A stretch of DNA of 64,000 nt, taken from assembly GCA_030686995.1 (NCBI GenBank), contig CM060703.1:119518861-119582860 (forward strand), written 5' to 3'. The notes beneath the pieces are model-generated. The model did not search any database. It was not told the DNA's origin and was given only the letters and a program-made list of their open reading frames with translations. Positions 1 through 10,894 of this stretch are shown piece after piece. The translations under genes were made by a program, and so were the position numbers. Source of the stretch: Artemisia argyi (Eukaryota > Streptophyta > Magnoliopsida > Asterales > Asteraceae). How positions within the stretch are numbered: the first letter of the stretch is position 1; each line of letters begins with the position of its first letter.

Positions 1-1412
1 AGCACTAAACCACATCCATCATACTTGCTCTGCTCCATTACCATGAAATCCAGGATTGTCTTCTTCATACCCTTTTTATTTTTTTGTTTTTATTTTTAAC
101 TATTTTTATGTATTTTTGCTTTTTCCAACTACAACTAGTTTTTTTTTTTTTTTTTTTTAATTTTTTTTTTTAGTTTCTAGCAGCTTTTCAAGGTTATATA
201 CGATACTTGTATAAACTAATCAGTTCACATCAACAACTTTTAACCACTTCAAACCATATTGAAATTTTAAGATAAATTAAGCATATACTAAATTTAAAGG
301 AAAAACTCAAATTTGATTGATGAAGTGAATTTAGAATACACTGAAAAATGACGATTACAATTTTAAAACTGACCTAAATACTTAATAAGCTAAATTAACA
401 TAATTCAACATACAAGATTACAACAATTAAAAAACTAACTGCTTCCTGCTTCCAGCATCACCCTCCTTTAAATAGCCTTCAAATTAGGGTTTTTGAGGTC
501 CATTGTCTCTTTCCCAACACTAATACCAGCCCTTGGATGAGTACGGTTTGATCCTGGCCGTTGGAATGTCTTGGCGCCAAAAAATTTGTACAACAAGCAT
601 GCTTCTGATAACGTGTTTAGGATTGATATGAGTGGGATTAGGGGACTGTTTGGGGGCTGTAGAGATAGGTGTGATTATGAGGGGGGGGGGGGAAGTCACA
701 TGTGAGTGGTATTGGGGAGGGTGGTTTTGGCAGGGAGGGAAAGGGTGGTATTGGAGATGGTCAAAAGAGGGTCAAAGGGTCAAAGGTGGAAGGGTTGACT
801 GGAGATTAATATTAAAACGGGGAGTAGGGTTTTGGGCTAGGGGGAGATGGGCTGGTAAATGGTGGGCTTGGGGTTTTGTTATTGGATTTGGATAAAACAA
901 AGGGTCCGTATGGTATTTGTTATAACAAGGACCCCTTTTGTAATTTCTCAAAAGATGGGGGCTGAAATTGTAGATTTCCCAAAGTATTCACAAGGACCAC
1001 TATTGCCAACCTCCAATAACACAAGGACCATTATTTTCATTTTCCACATTTTAAAAATTCCCAGGGACCATTTTTGTACTTTTCCAAACTGCAGGGACTA
1101 AAGGTGTAATTTTCTCAAACTTTTTACCCAAGGATTTGTTTTGACAAATTTTGAATTCCAAAGGACTTGCGTTGACTTTTCTTTCATAAAAACGCTCAGG
1201 GACTAGTTTTGTAGATTTTTGAAAGTTGGGGGACTGAAACTGCCAATTGTGCAAACTTTGTTCATTTTTTATTGTTTTTACTCATTTTGCATCTGAAATG
1301 TATAAAATACAATCCCTGGGATATTTTCAGTATTTTGATGCATATTTGAGCTTTTTTGGATGTTTTGGCAGTTTAAATACGACAAAAATGATGAGTATTT
1401 GAGCACTCATCA
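1..1412 (-). repeat. E1 3' LTR, partial
   Basis: Matches the right LTR from about 170 to 1412 (right copy about 10890-12120). Bases 1-150 do not align cleanly with the right copy, which has a long poly-T run there and seems to have lost sequence. It ends with the TGATGAGT / ACTCATCA inverted repeat. Bases 950-1250 carry degenerate repeats of the type AGGGACCATTTTTGTA, which lie in the U3 part of the LTR in the element's own orientation. Confidence 0.9.
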
Positions 1413-1428
1413 ATCCCCCACACTAAAC
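1413..1428 (-). promoter_or_regulatory. E1 polypurine tract
   Basis: Read on the minus strand this is GTTTAGTGTGGGGGAT directly abutting the 3' LTR. It is the expected plus-strand DNA primer. The same tract occupies the same position in E2 and E7, and a variant does in E5. Confidence 0.85.
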
Positions 1429-1429
1429 T

Positions 1430-1448
1430 ATTGCTAGTCCCTAGCAAT
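1430..1448 (-). other. PPT-adjacent hairpin
   Basis: ATTGCTAG and CTAGCAAT form a perfect 8 bp inverted repeat around a 3-base loop, one base beyond the polypurine tract. The same 19 bases occur at 19844-19862 (E2) and 48414-48432 (E7). In E5 the equivalent site (62323-62343) has different bases but still pairs. Function unknown; a role in reverse transcription or RNA 3'-end structure is inference. Confidence 0.7.
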
Positions 1449-1484
1449 CTTTTTGAGAAAACTTAATGGATTTGAATCTCTTTA

Positions 1485-1838
1485 CCAAAAGCCATTACTT
1501 CTGGAGTAGCCAGATGTTTCGATTCAAGTAAGAACTATGGTCTACCTGATAACCATGTGATTTTGAGCAAACCACCAGCTTTCAACGGATTTGATTTGTC
1601 TTTACCAGAAGCCGTTTGCTTCTGGACTAGCCAACTCTTGATGGACACAGTCAACATCTTGGTGAGCTGATTACCAATTATGGTTTTTCCACTGCCTTTA
1701 CCACAAGCCATAATCTTGCGGGCTAGCCAACTCCTTCACTTTTTTGGATATGGCGAGTTGAGATACCATACAATTTTGGGCAAATTGCAAGCCGTCAACG
1801 GATTTGAGATATCTTTACCAAGAGCCATTTGCTCCTGG
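1485..1838 (-). other. Four tandem hairpins in E1 3' untranslated region
   Basis: Stems lie at 1485-1504, 1605-1625, 1701-1721 and 1818-1838, each preceded by CTTTA and followed by a CTAGCC-like string. In the minus-strand transcript all four pair fully, allowing G-U. The second is a perfect 8 bp stem (CCAGAAGC with GCTTCTGG). The third swaps a G-C pair for C-G and the fourth swaps A-U for G-C, so paired bases change together. The set recurs in E2 and E7. Confidence 0.6.
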
Positions 1839-2265
1839 ATTAGCCAATCCTTTCGTCGTTTAGACACGGCGGACTGATAAGCACAAAAAAATTTGAAATA
1901 AAGTGAAATTTTTTAAAAATTTTAGGCCAAAAACGAGGATACTAGACGGTATAATGTGATAAAATTTGCTAGAATTTTCCCCTCCCCCACAATTAGAATT
2001 GAATATTTTCCTCAATATTCAAAGTCCCGGCTATTATGCCGAATCTTTGAACGTAAGAAGATAATATTAAAAGCTAACTGTGGGAATGTCGTTTTTTCAT
2101 TTTTCACTTTATTTATATATACGAACAAACATACTTTTTTTTTGAGATATATACATTGCAACAGTTGCAGGGGGAGGCCACTCCCCCACACTAGGGTGTT
2201 TAGAAAGTAGAAAGAAATCAGAGACACGGGTGAAAACCCATGTTGTTGCTACTGTTTTTGTTTAT

Positions 2266-2285
2266 CGAGTCGCTAGCTTGACTCG
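2266..2285 (-). other. Hairpin with palindromic loop after pol stop
   Basis: CGAGTCGCTAGCTTGACTCG: a 6 bp stem (CGAGTC with GACTCG) whose loop contains the self-complementary GCTAGC. Identical at 20659-20678 (E2) and 49181-49200 (E7). A palindromic hairpin loop is the layout of retroviral RNA dimer-initiation sites, but that role here is inference, and the site is 3' of pol rather than in the leader. Confidence 0.6.
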
Positions 2286-2295
2286 ATCCCCGAAT

Positions 2296-3490
2296 TTAAT
2301 TGTCCTTGGGGAAAGTTTGGAGATCCGGGACAACCATGGATGGTATGTCCTCTCCAAAGTAATGTTTCAATCGATGTCCATTCACTTTGAAATTAGGACC
2401 GTCATTTTGAGATAATTCGACGGTGCCATAAGGATAAACCTTTGCGATAGTGAATGGACCGGTCCATCGGGTTTTGAGCTTTCTCGAGAAGATCTTGAGC
2501 CTAGAGTTGAAAAGAAGGACTCGATCACCAACGTTGAAAATGCGGTTCTTGATTTTGGAGTCATGAATCTTCTTTGTCTTTTCTTTATAGATCAAAGAGT
2601 TCTCATAAGCTTGATCACGAAGTTCATTCAATTCATTCAGTTGAACTTTCCGATGATCACCCGCAGTTTTCAGGTCAAAATTTGCATGCTTGAGGGCCCA
2701 ATATGCTTTATGCTCAAGCTCGATCGGTAGATGGCACGCTTTCCCGTATACAAGCTTGTAAGGCGTACACCCGATGGGTGTTTTATACACTGTACGGAAA
2801 GCCCAAAGTGCATCATCTAATTTATCCGACCACGATGCACGATTTTCACCAACGGTTCTTTCTAAAATTCTCTTAATGCCCTGATTGTAAACTTCTACTT
2901 GTCCACTTGTTTGAGGGTGGTACGCAGTAGAAAGACGGTGAGTTACACCATACTTTTGCATGACTTTATCAAATTTGTCATTGCAGAAATGCGTACCACG
3001 ATCACTAATTATAGCACGTGGAGTTCCAAATCGAGCAAAAAGAGCTTTCAAGAATTTTACAACAACTCGGGCATCATTTGTGGGTAAAGCTTTCGCTTCA
3101 ACCCATTTTGACAAATAGTCAACCGCCACGAGTATGTACTTATTTCCATGAGATGATGGAAATGGCCCCATAAAGTCGATGCCCCATACGTCAAAGATTT
3201 CACACACTTGAATTGCATTTTGAGGCATTTCATTCTTTTGTGAAATATTCCCGTGATGTTGACAAGCGTCACAGGATTTGACTAATTCTTGGGCATCCTT
3301 GTAAATCGTGGGCCAATAGAATCCGGAATAAACACCTTTTTGGCGGTGTAGGTCGGATTATGGTGTCCCCCCGTGGGTCCATCATGGCAAGCCTTTAGAA
3401 TGTCATTGGCTTCCTGTCCATAAACACACCGCCTAATGACTTGATCCGCACAGATTTTGAAAAGGTAGGGGTCATCCCAGAAGTAATGTT
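2296..3490 (-). pseudogene. E1 integrase region of pol (broken)
   Basis: The retroviral-type integrase inserts the DNA copy into the chromosome. The open part, 3228 to 2296 (310 residues), has the catalytic triad: D18 (in VWGIDFMG), D76 (in ISDRGTHF) and E112, with exactly 35 residues between D76 and E112. The upstream zinc-binding H-H-C-C part is spread over two frames: the histidine pair in 3494-3282 and the CDAC pair in the next frame. Two single-base frameshifts break the join, one near 3520 and one near 3335. The C-terminal part has the usual basic tail and ends in FPKDN just before the conserved 3' module. There is no chromodomain, as expected for Athila. Clearly a dead copy. Confidence 0.9.
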
Positions 3491-4927
3491 TCACATCTTT
3501 AAAGAACTTGTTCTTTGTTGGGACGACATCCCTTTCACTACAAAATTACCTGCATGGTAGTTTGTGAAATCGGAAAACCATGGGGTAATAGAATCTCCAC
3601 GAAAGGCAACCGCATTGAGTGTCTCGAGAGGTAAGGTTTCATTAATTTCCTTCTTTTCGAAGACATCTTGGTGGGGGTTTTCCAATCGGGAGAGATGATC
3701 AGCAACTAGGTTCTCAGCTCCTTTTTTATCACGAATTATGATATCAAATTCTTGCAGGAGGAGAACCCAACGGAGTAGTCTCGGCTTTGCATCTCGTTTT
3801 GCAAAGAGGTACTTCAAAGCCGAGTGATCTGTATACACTATGCACTTGGTCAATATCAAGTATGGCCGAAATTTCTCAAAGGCATACACTACAGCTAATA
3901 ATTCTTTTTCAGTGGTGGTGTAAAGACTTTGAGCCTCGCTCATTGTTTCGCTTGCATAGTGTATAGGCTGAAAGTGTTTTGTTTTTCGTTGCCCCAAGAC
4001 TGCCCCAATTGCATAATCACTCGCATCACACATGAGTTCAAAGGGCAAGTCCCAATCGGGGGCAACAAGAATCGGTGCCTCGGTAAGATTTTTCTTTAAT
4101 GTTTCAAAAGCTTCGATGCACTCGGGGGAGAAGATAAAAGGAGCATCCTTCTCGAGGAGATGGATCATAGGCCGGGCGATTTTGGAAAAATCTTGAATAA
4201 ACCTACGGTAAAAACCGGCATGACCCAAAAAGCTCCTAACACCTTTGACGGTAGTGGGATGAGGTAATTTAGCAATGACATCCACTTTGGCTTTGTCAAC
4301 CTCAATCCCGTTCTTTGAAATTTTATGGCCGAGGACAATGCCCTCTTTGACTATAAAGTGACTCTTCTCCCAATTTAGATATAACTTTGTGTTTTCACAA
4401 CGTTTGAGCATGTTGTCTAAATGGGAGAGACATGTTTGGAACGAATCCCCAATGACCGAAAAATCGTCCATAAAGACCTCCATAGTTTTCCTGATCATGT
4501 CGGAAAATATGGCCATCACACATCTTTGAAACGTGCCCGGAGAATTACATAAACCAAATGGCATACGTTTATAAGCAAAAGTTCCATAGGGGCACGTGAA
4601 AGTGGTCTTTTCCTGATCTTGCGGATCAATGGGAATCTGAAAGTAACCCGAGAAACCATCGAGGAAGCAATAGTACTCATTCCCCGCTAATCTCTCGAGC
4701 ATCTGATCCCTAAAGGGCAGAGGAAAATGATTTTTACGGGTGGCGTCATTTAACTTGCGATGGTCAATACAGACACGCCACCCCGTAACCAAACGAGTTG
4801 GAATCAACTAATTTTCCTCATTTGTGACAACAGTAATGCCACCCTTTTTTGGAACAAAGTGAATTGGGCTAACCCAAGGACTGTTCGAGATAGGGTAAAT
4901 TAATCCGGCATGAAGGAGTTTTAAAAC
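3491..4927 (-). pseudogene. E1 reverse transcriptase and RNase H region of pol (broken)
   Basis: Reverse transcriptase plus RNase H make the DNA copy from element RNA in cytoplasmic particles. The open stretch 4807-3491 (438 residues) shows RT catalytic aspartates in CFLDGFSGY (D50) and FMDD (D114, D115), and RNase H acidic residues D261, E302, D327 and D370. Upstream, the same frame continues into the protease region but is cut by two in-frame stops: TAA at 4930-4928 and TAG about 40 codons later (near 4808). Each is one base change from the codon expected in the family (GAA or GAG). The frame runs out near 3491 because of the frameshift around 3520. The catalytic residues themselves are intact. 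Confidence 0.93.
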
Positions 4928-6523
4928 TTATTGTTTGATTACCTCATGAAATTTTGGATTCACCCTTCTTTGTTGTTGGACTGCCGGTTTGAAGTCATCC
5001 TCCATTAAAATTTTGTGGGTACAAAATTCGGGGTCAATGCCCTTGATGTTGGAGAGTCGCCAAGCAATTGCTTGTTTATGTGACTTCAAAACCTTTATGA
5101 GAGCAGTCTTTTCCTCAACACTTAAATCTTTGGCAATTAAGACGGGTAATCTATCATCACCCTCCACAAATGCATATTCAAGATGAGGCGGCAAGTCCTT
5201 AAGCTTGACCTCATGAAAATCATCAGTTTTCTCAACATATTTGATTTCCTGATTATGAAGTTGTTGTGGTAGAACAGGAAGAGGAGAGGGATCTTCGTTT
5301 AACAATTTCTCAAGGAGAAGAATATCCCTCTCGGGGTCAATCTCTTGGTTATCGATTCCATCGGGAATCAAATCACTTTTGAGAAAGGACTCAATCTCTT
5401 CTAAGATGAAGTCACTTCCCTCAAACGGAGTGAGGGAAGGAGAAGAATTGGCAATGATGGGATGAGAAGAATGAGTGAAGTTTTCACTCAAAGAATTATC
5501 ATTGAAACCCAAAACCTCTTGAGCGTACTCCTCAGCAGCTACATCAATGACATCTATTCGGTTTACCGATTCAGAGTAATAATTAGAGGAGTACCTCGAT
5601 GTTTGATCAAGGTTAAAGGTGATTGCTTCAGTTCCAACACGTAATGTGACCTCTTGCTCAAATATATCGATGAGAGCACGCCCAGTTCTAAGGAATCCCC
5701 TTCCAAGAATGAGACGGACCCTTGAATCGGCATCAAAGTCAACAATCACAAAATCTGCTGGAAAATGGAACTTTCCCACTTTAATGAACACGTCCTTGGC
5801 TATGCCAAGGGGACGAGAGATCGATCGATTGGCAAGTTCTAAAGTCATGCACGTGGGAGTAAGTTTGGGAAGAGATAGTTTCTTCCATACAGAATACGGC
5901 ATCAGGTTAAGGCTAGCACCTTGATCGGCCAAGGCGAAGCATTCAACCATACCCGGAAAAGTACAAGGAATGAGAAATTTTCCGGGGTCTCCAAGCTTCT
6001 CGGGAAGCTTTTTCAAAAGAACTGCTGAGCAATTCTCATTCAAGGGAGTTCTAGCCATCTCAAAGAGTTTTTCCTTATTTCTTAACAGATTCTTGATTGT
6101 TGATGCAAATTTGGGCATCAAGAGAATGGCATCCGCGAAGCTAAGGTCAAAATGCAAATCTTGAAAGATTTGGAAAAATTTATCCATTTGGTGACTAGCT
6201 TTTTCGCGGAGCTTTTGTTCATTGAGACATGATGGGTAAGGGATAGAAGTTTTGGATTTAGGGTTGTCCATTGGAGTTTCAGGTGGTTCAAAAATAACTC
6301 CAGGCTTGCATCTGGTTTCTGGAATAACCTGAGGTTGGACGTGTGCGGTACTTCGTGAGCTAGGAGTTTGCGCCTTGTCCTTTGTCACCTCAGGTTCACG
6401 TTCCACTACCATTGGAGGAGAGGAATAAGAGGTAGTAGGAATCGTGGGTTCATCATAAGAAACACCACTTCCAGTTGTGATCGCCTTAGCATCGCCCCTC
6501 GGGTTAGCAATCGTGTTGCTCGG
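4928..6523 (-). pseudogene. E1 protease region of the polyprotein (broken)
   Basis: Aspartic protease that would cut the Gag-Pol polyprotein. The open stretch 6412-4928 (494 residues) contains LADQGASLNLMPYSVW, with the active-site aspartate at residue 163, in the position of the family D-x-G-A-S motif. Its N-terminal part is a proline- and charge-rich linker. The frame is the same as that of gag upstream, separated only by a TGA stop at 6526-6524, and the same as RT downstream, separated by two stops. So this was one continuous gag-pol polyprotein rather than a frameshifted pair. Confidence 0.85.
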
Positions 6524-8068
6524 TCAAGTAGTATCTGGGCCCGAGGGTCGCTCATTTAAAGACTTCTTGATTTCAGAAATCTTGCTAACCAACAACTTGT
6601 TCATCTCTTCTTGGGACTTCATGAATTGTTTTAACAACTCGTCAGATGAAGGCCCAGTTGGAACAATGGCTTGATTCGTGTTAGGAAGATTTTGAGCTCG
6701 ATTGTTCGGATTGGGACCTTGATTTTGAAAATTACCCTGATTAGGGTTGTTGTTTCCATGAAAATATCCCAGATTGAAATTACCCTGACCTTGGTTTCGA
6801 TTAAAGTTTCCTTGATTTTGGAAACCTTGATTTTGGAAACCTTGGTTTTGATTTTGAAAACCATGACCTTGATTGAAGTTACTTTGGTTTTGAAAACCTT
6901 GGTTTCCTCTATTTTGATTTTGGCCACAGTTTTGGACATTTTGGTTTTGATTAAAACCAGGAGGTCCAGGGTAATGATTAGAACGATAGTTCGGGTCCAT
7001 AGGAGGGCGATATTGATTGCCTCCTTGATTAGATGACCCGGCTACAACATGAGCTTCAAACGGAGAACCATCCATAGCTGTGCAATTGTAGTAGGCATGC
7101 GGCCCACCACAAGTTACACAGACTTCCACTTTCTTATCCTCAGCAGGTGGAGGATGTTGTGGAAATGAAACTTTCTTTGTTTGGGCGAGAACCAAAGCTT
7201 GAATAGCCTCAGTAATCTTGTTAATCTTAGCATCGGTGCTAGACTGACTCATAGGAGATGAAGTGGAAGGACCCGCACTAATTTGGGAAACAACCGGCTT
7301 GCTTCGTGTAGAGCAGACGTTAGACTTGTTCTCGATGATTTGTAAAGCTTCTTTTGTGGTTCTACTCAAAAAGTTACCTCCCGTGGAGGCATTGAGTGAA
7401 TCCTGATCAACTTGGCTCACGCCATTGTAGAAAGTATCGAGTTGCATCAACTTGGAGAAACCATGATGTGGACACTTGCGAAGTAATTCTTTGAAACGAT
7501 CCCACGCTTCACCAAATGATTCATCATATTTTTTAGTGAACTTGGTGATTTCGTTTTTAAGACTCGTGGTCTTAGAAGGTGGGAAGAATTCATTCACAAA
7601 CTTTTTGACCAAATCTTCCCATGTCTCAATAGATCGAGGGGGTTATTTCTCAAGCCAAATCCAGGCTTGACCCTCGAGGGAGAACGGAAAGAGAAGAAGC
7701 TTGATTGCTTCACAAGGGACATTTTTGTATTTGATGGTTGACGTGATTTTATTGAACCATCGAATGTGAGCATGAGGATCACCCTTCTCAAAACCGTAGA
7801 ATTGACTTGAGGTTACAAGATTGAGTAACCCGGTTTTGAGCTCAAAACTATCAGCCACGATGGCTGGAACAACAATAGCGTCTCTGTAACCCTCGATGGG
7901 TGCTTGGAGAAGCTCACACATGGGGCGGTCTTCCGCCATGGTGACAACTGGAGTTGAAACAGTACGGATCTCAGATCCGACTGTTGGTGCTGAACGTCTA
8001 CGAGGTCTTCTAGGTTTTCTTACAAGCTCACGTAATGGGCTAGTAGACCTAGAAGAGCGAGTGCGCAT
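6524..8068 (-). pseudogene. E1 gag (capsid/nucleocapsid), one nonsense codon
   Basis: Gag forms the virus-like particle and packages RNA. Start chosen at the ATG at 8068 (MRTRSSRSTS, basic N-terminus typical of plant Ty3 Gag). A retrotransposon Gag core spans roughly 7900-7300. A zinc knuckle CVTCGGPHAYYNC with spacing C-x2-C-x3-H-x4-C follows near 7120-7080, then an asparagine-, glutamine-, glycine- and phenylalanine-rich stretch of short repeats (about 7050-6680). A single TAA at 7645-7643 interrupts the capsid part in the same frame (WLEK then stop, where the family has glutamate), and a TGA at 6526-6524 separates Gag from protease. Non-functional as it stands. Confidence 0.9.
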
Positions 8069-8596
8069 GCACTAGGAGCAAAAATCAATCAAAACAAAGT
8101 CGAGGCAAAACCACATTGAACTTAAACCAATAATCACAAGTAAGTGGCTTCTTTAAGAAAGGTACACCACCCACAGGGATACAAAGGCAAGTTTTAATCT
8201 TTTGTTTGGGAACTTATTATGTTCACACCCCCAGTTAGGAGGTGTTCTGTCTTGGTTTGCGACGGTTTATTTTTATGTAATTATTATTCACAAGAAAAGA
8301 AAATTGTTTTTGGGTTTTTGTGTATGGGTAAAAAAAAATTTTGGACAATATTTTTGGTATCGTTTCGTTTACCAAAATCGTATTTCTTAAAGAATCACCT
8401 TAAAAGAAACACAATATAGAAAACGTAACGATTTGTTTTGTTTGTTTTTTTTATTTTTTTGGTGTTGTTAACACTTTAGGAAAATTGTTAATGACGTTTT
8501 TGTTTTATGATTAAGATTTACAAAAAGTGGTGGAGTTTATACAATGATGTGTGAAAAATCACTAATCTCTAAAAAACGTGTGCAGATACGCAGCAG
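8069..8596 (-). other. E1 untranslated leader
   Basis: About 0.5 kb between the primer site and the gag start. AT-rich; no convincing small ORF. This is where a packaging signal would be expected. Confidence 0.6.
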
Positions 8597-8616
8597 CCTC
8601 CCCGGCAGCGGCGCCA
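8597..8616 (-). promoter_or_regulatory. E1 primer-binding site, tRNA-Asp
   Basis: On the minus strand: TGGCGCCGCTGCCGGGGAGG, five bases after the LTR. The 3' end of plant tRNA-Asp would pair over 18 bases with a single G-U. The same 20 bases are used by E2 and E7. Confidence 0.9.
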
Positions 8617-8621
8617 AATTT

Positions 8622-10853
8622 TGATTGGTCCTAAACGGTCAACTAAGTTGAACAGGTGATGGTCAACCAAGTCAAACGTCTAAGACCAACTAACCAAGGA
8701 GTACAGTGTATTCCCGGGTCGTTATGTCCCAGCGAGGTTTGCAATTGTATTTGAAAACGTTTTAAGTGATCGAGTGATTTAACAGGAGGATCAGGAATTT
8801 GATTATTATGATTAAACTATGATATTATGATTGAGAATAGCTTAGAAAGACTATATTAACAATTACAGATAAACAGATATACTACAAACGTGATTAAAAC
8901 CTAAAAACGCGCGTTTGAATTTAAAATAAACGCGAACGCGCAAAATAAAAAGTGAAACGTGAGCAAATAAAGTCCTACGAATGTGAAAATTATATTTTTA
9001 CAATCCTAATGTTATAAGAAAATTTTTGGAAAATTAAAATTATATTTACAACTATTTAATTAATTACTATTAATTAATTACTAATTATTAATTACTTTTT
9101 AATTAACTAAATTACACTAATAATTAATTAATTATGAAAATTAACTAGAAAAATGAAAATTAAATTTTGAAAAATCTAAAATATTATAAAACTAATTTTA
9201 AAACAGAAAACCTATTTTTTCTACTTTTTAATTATTAATTATTAATTAAAACTAATTATTTAATTAATTTAAGCTAAATTAAATTATAAAAAAAATACTA
9301 AATGACCAAGGAAAAATCTGAAAAAATTCCTAAAATTATTTTAAGTTATAATAAACCTAAGAAAAATTTAAAAATGAGAATTGCTTATGAATAAGCAGAA
9401 AAATAAGCCAAATGGCTTAAATAGAAACTATCACTTTATTTATTTTTGGGTTTTTCTTAATTTTCTTTTACAAAACTCTTAAGCTACTGAAAATATGAAA
9501 CTTTTGTAAAGGCACTTTCTTTGGAACTCAGAAATAAGCTCAGTGTAATGCAATAAGCCAAACAGATGAGCTTTTTGAGCTTTTTAATGAAGCAAAAGCT
9601 ATTTAAAAGGCTACACAGTAAGACCCAAAGGAAGTTTAGTACACAAGCAGATTAGTTGCACTAGGAATGAGCTATAACAACCAATAGATCCCACATAATA
9701 AGTTCAAAATAGAAATAAGCAACTCCAAGTGTCCACAGATCCAAACAGGCCTGGAAATGGACCTGCAGCCTAAGGCGGGGCCCACAGGAGTGACTTGAAG
9801 GCCAAACCAATTGGAAATCTAAAAAGGGGACCTGAGGGGCTTTCCAAATAACTCACAAGCTCAGGATGAGCTTCAGTAATAAGGTAACTAGGAGCTTGTG
9901 AAACTAGCTTAGTCACACTGATGGTGATACCAAGCAGTCAAGTAGCAATAAGCCAAAAACTAATCCAAGTACAAGGGCTAAAATGGCCAAAAGTAAGCTC
10001 AAACAACTTAGATTATCTAAAATCAACCAACACAATAACACAAGATTACACAAAAACAAGAATCAATTGGTTCAATGCATTTAGCTTATGCTCAGAAGCA
10101 ACAGTTCCAAGTATCAACTTTTTAGATCAATTTAAGCTATCTAATAAGCACTGGTGGAAAAATTAAAAACAATCCTAAACAACTACCTATGGGACATTCT
10201 AAATCAGCAAAGAACACAACACATCACCAAGAATCAAGTGATCTATGGCCAATTGAAACTGGGTCAGTTTGCACAAAGGATAGGTGCAGGGTATAAGCAT
10301 GCCCTGCAGGCAACTAAAAGCAATAGCAACAACTAAAATAAAAATCTGAAAATTAAGATAACCATGGATTCCTGTAGCCTAGCTGGTACTCTTAACCCTC
10401 AAGAAATTTTAGGGTCTGATTCAACCCACACAAATCCAGAAAAATCACCCAAAAAGTGAGTTTTTTGCATAAACAAGGAATTTTGACTTTGAGATTTTTG
10501 CAAAAGGTTGACTTAAGTGAGATTCTAAGGGTTCTAATTGACTGAATGTGTTAAAGTGAGCTAAGATGAGTTCAAAATAAGCTAATATGGCTAATTATAT
10601 GACTAACTTACACAATAGGTATCAATAACCCTCAACCGTGAACAAATGAGAACCAAACCACCAAGGTTTTGACTTTTACATGAACAAGTGGTAAATTTTT
10701 TAACTAAAGTGAACTAATATTACCTAATGGAAGTTGTGAACACTAGAGTTATCAACAAAAACACCCCTGAGCACATCAAGATCAGCAATTCCAAACACCC
10801 CTGAGAACCAAACCACCAATCTACACTTTTATGATCCAACTAAAACTAGTTTT

Positions 10854-10894
<41 letters not shown>

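Larger units (their letters stand above)
1413..2295 (-). other. E1 3' untranslated module
   Basis: About 0.9 kb between the pol stop and the 3' LTR. It holds the polypurine tract, the adjacent hairpin, the four tandem hairpins, two further polypurine-like tracts (about 1979-1994 and 2176-2193, C-rich on the plus strand), a conserved block around 2010-2055 shared with E2 and E7, and the palindromic-loop hairpin. Some Athila elements carry an env-like ORF here; I see no open frame of that kind. Confidence 0.75.

Noticed and set aside
632..1254. Short frames in the E1 LTR (also 11293-11809)
   Set aside because: They fall in G-rich and repeat-rich U3 sequence, differ between LTR copies by small indels, and have no domain.
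1413..2295. Possible env-like gene between E1 pol and 3' LTR
   Set aside because: Some Athila elements have one, but no open frame, signal peptide or membrane segment is visible; the space is filled by shared non-coding signals.
6671..7036. 121-codon plus-strand frame rich in Leu/Ile/Val
   Set aside because: It is antisense to the N/Q-rich repeat part of E1 gag; the sense strand has clear Gag features.
2296..8068. Endogenous pararetrovirus (caulimovirus) as the source of the RT
   Set aside because: The element has LTRs, a D-D-35-E integrase and an Athila-type gag-pol order, which caulimoviruses lack.
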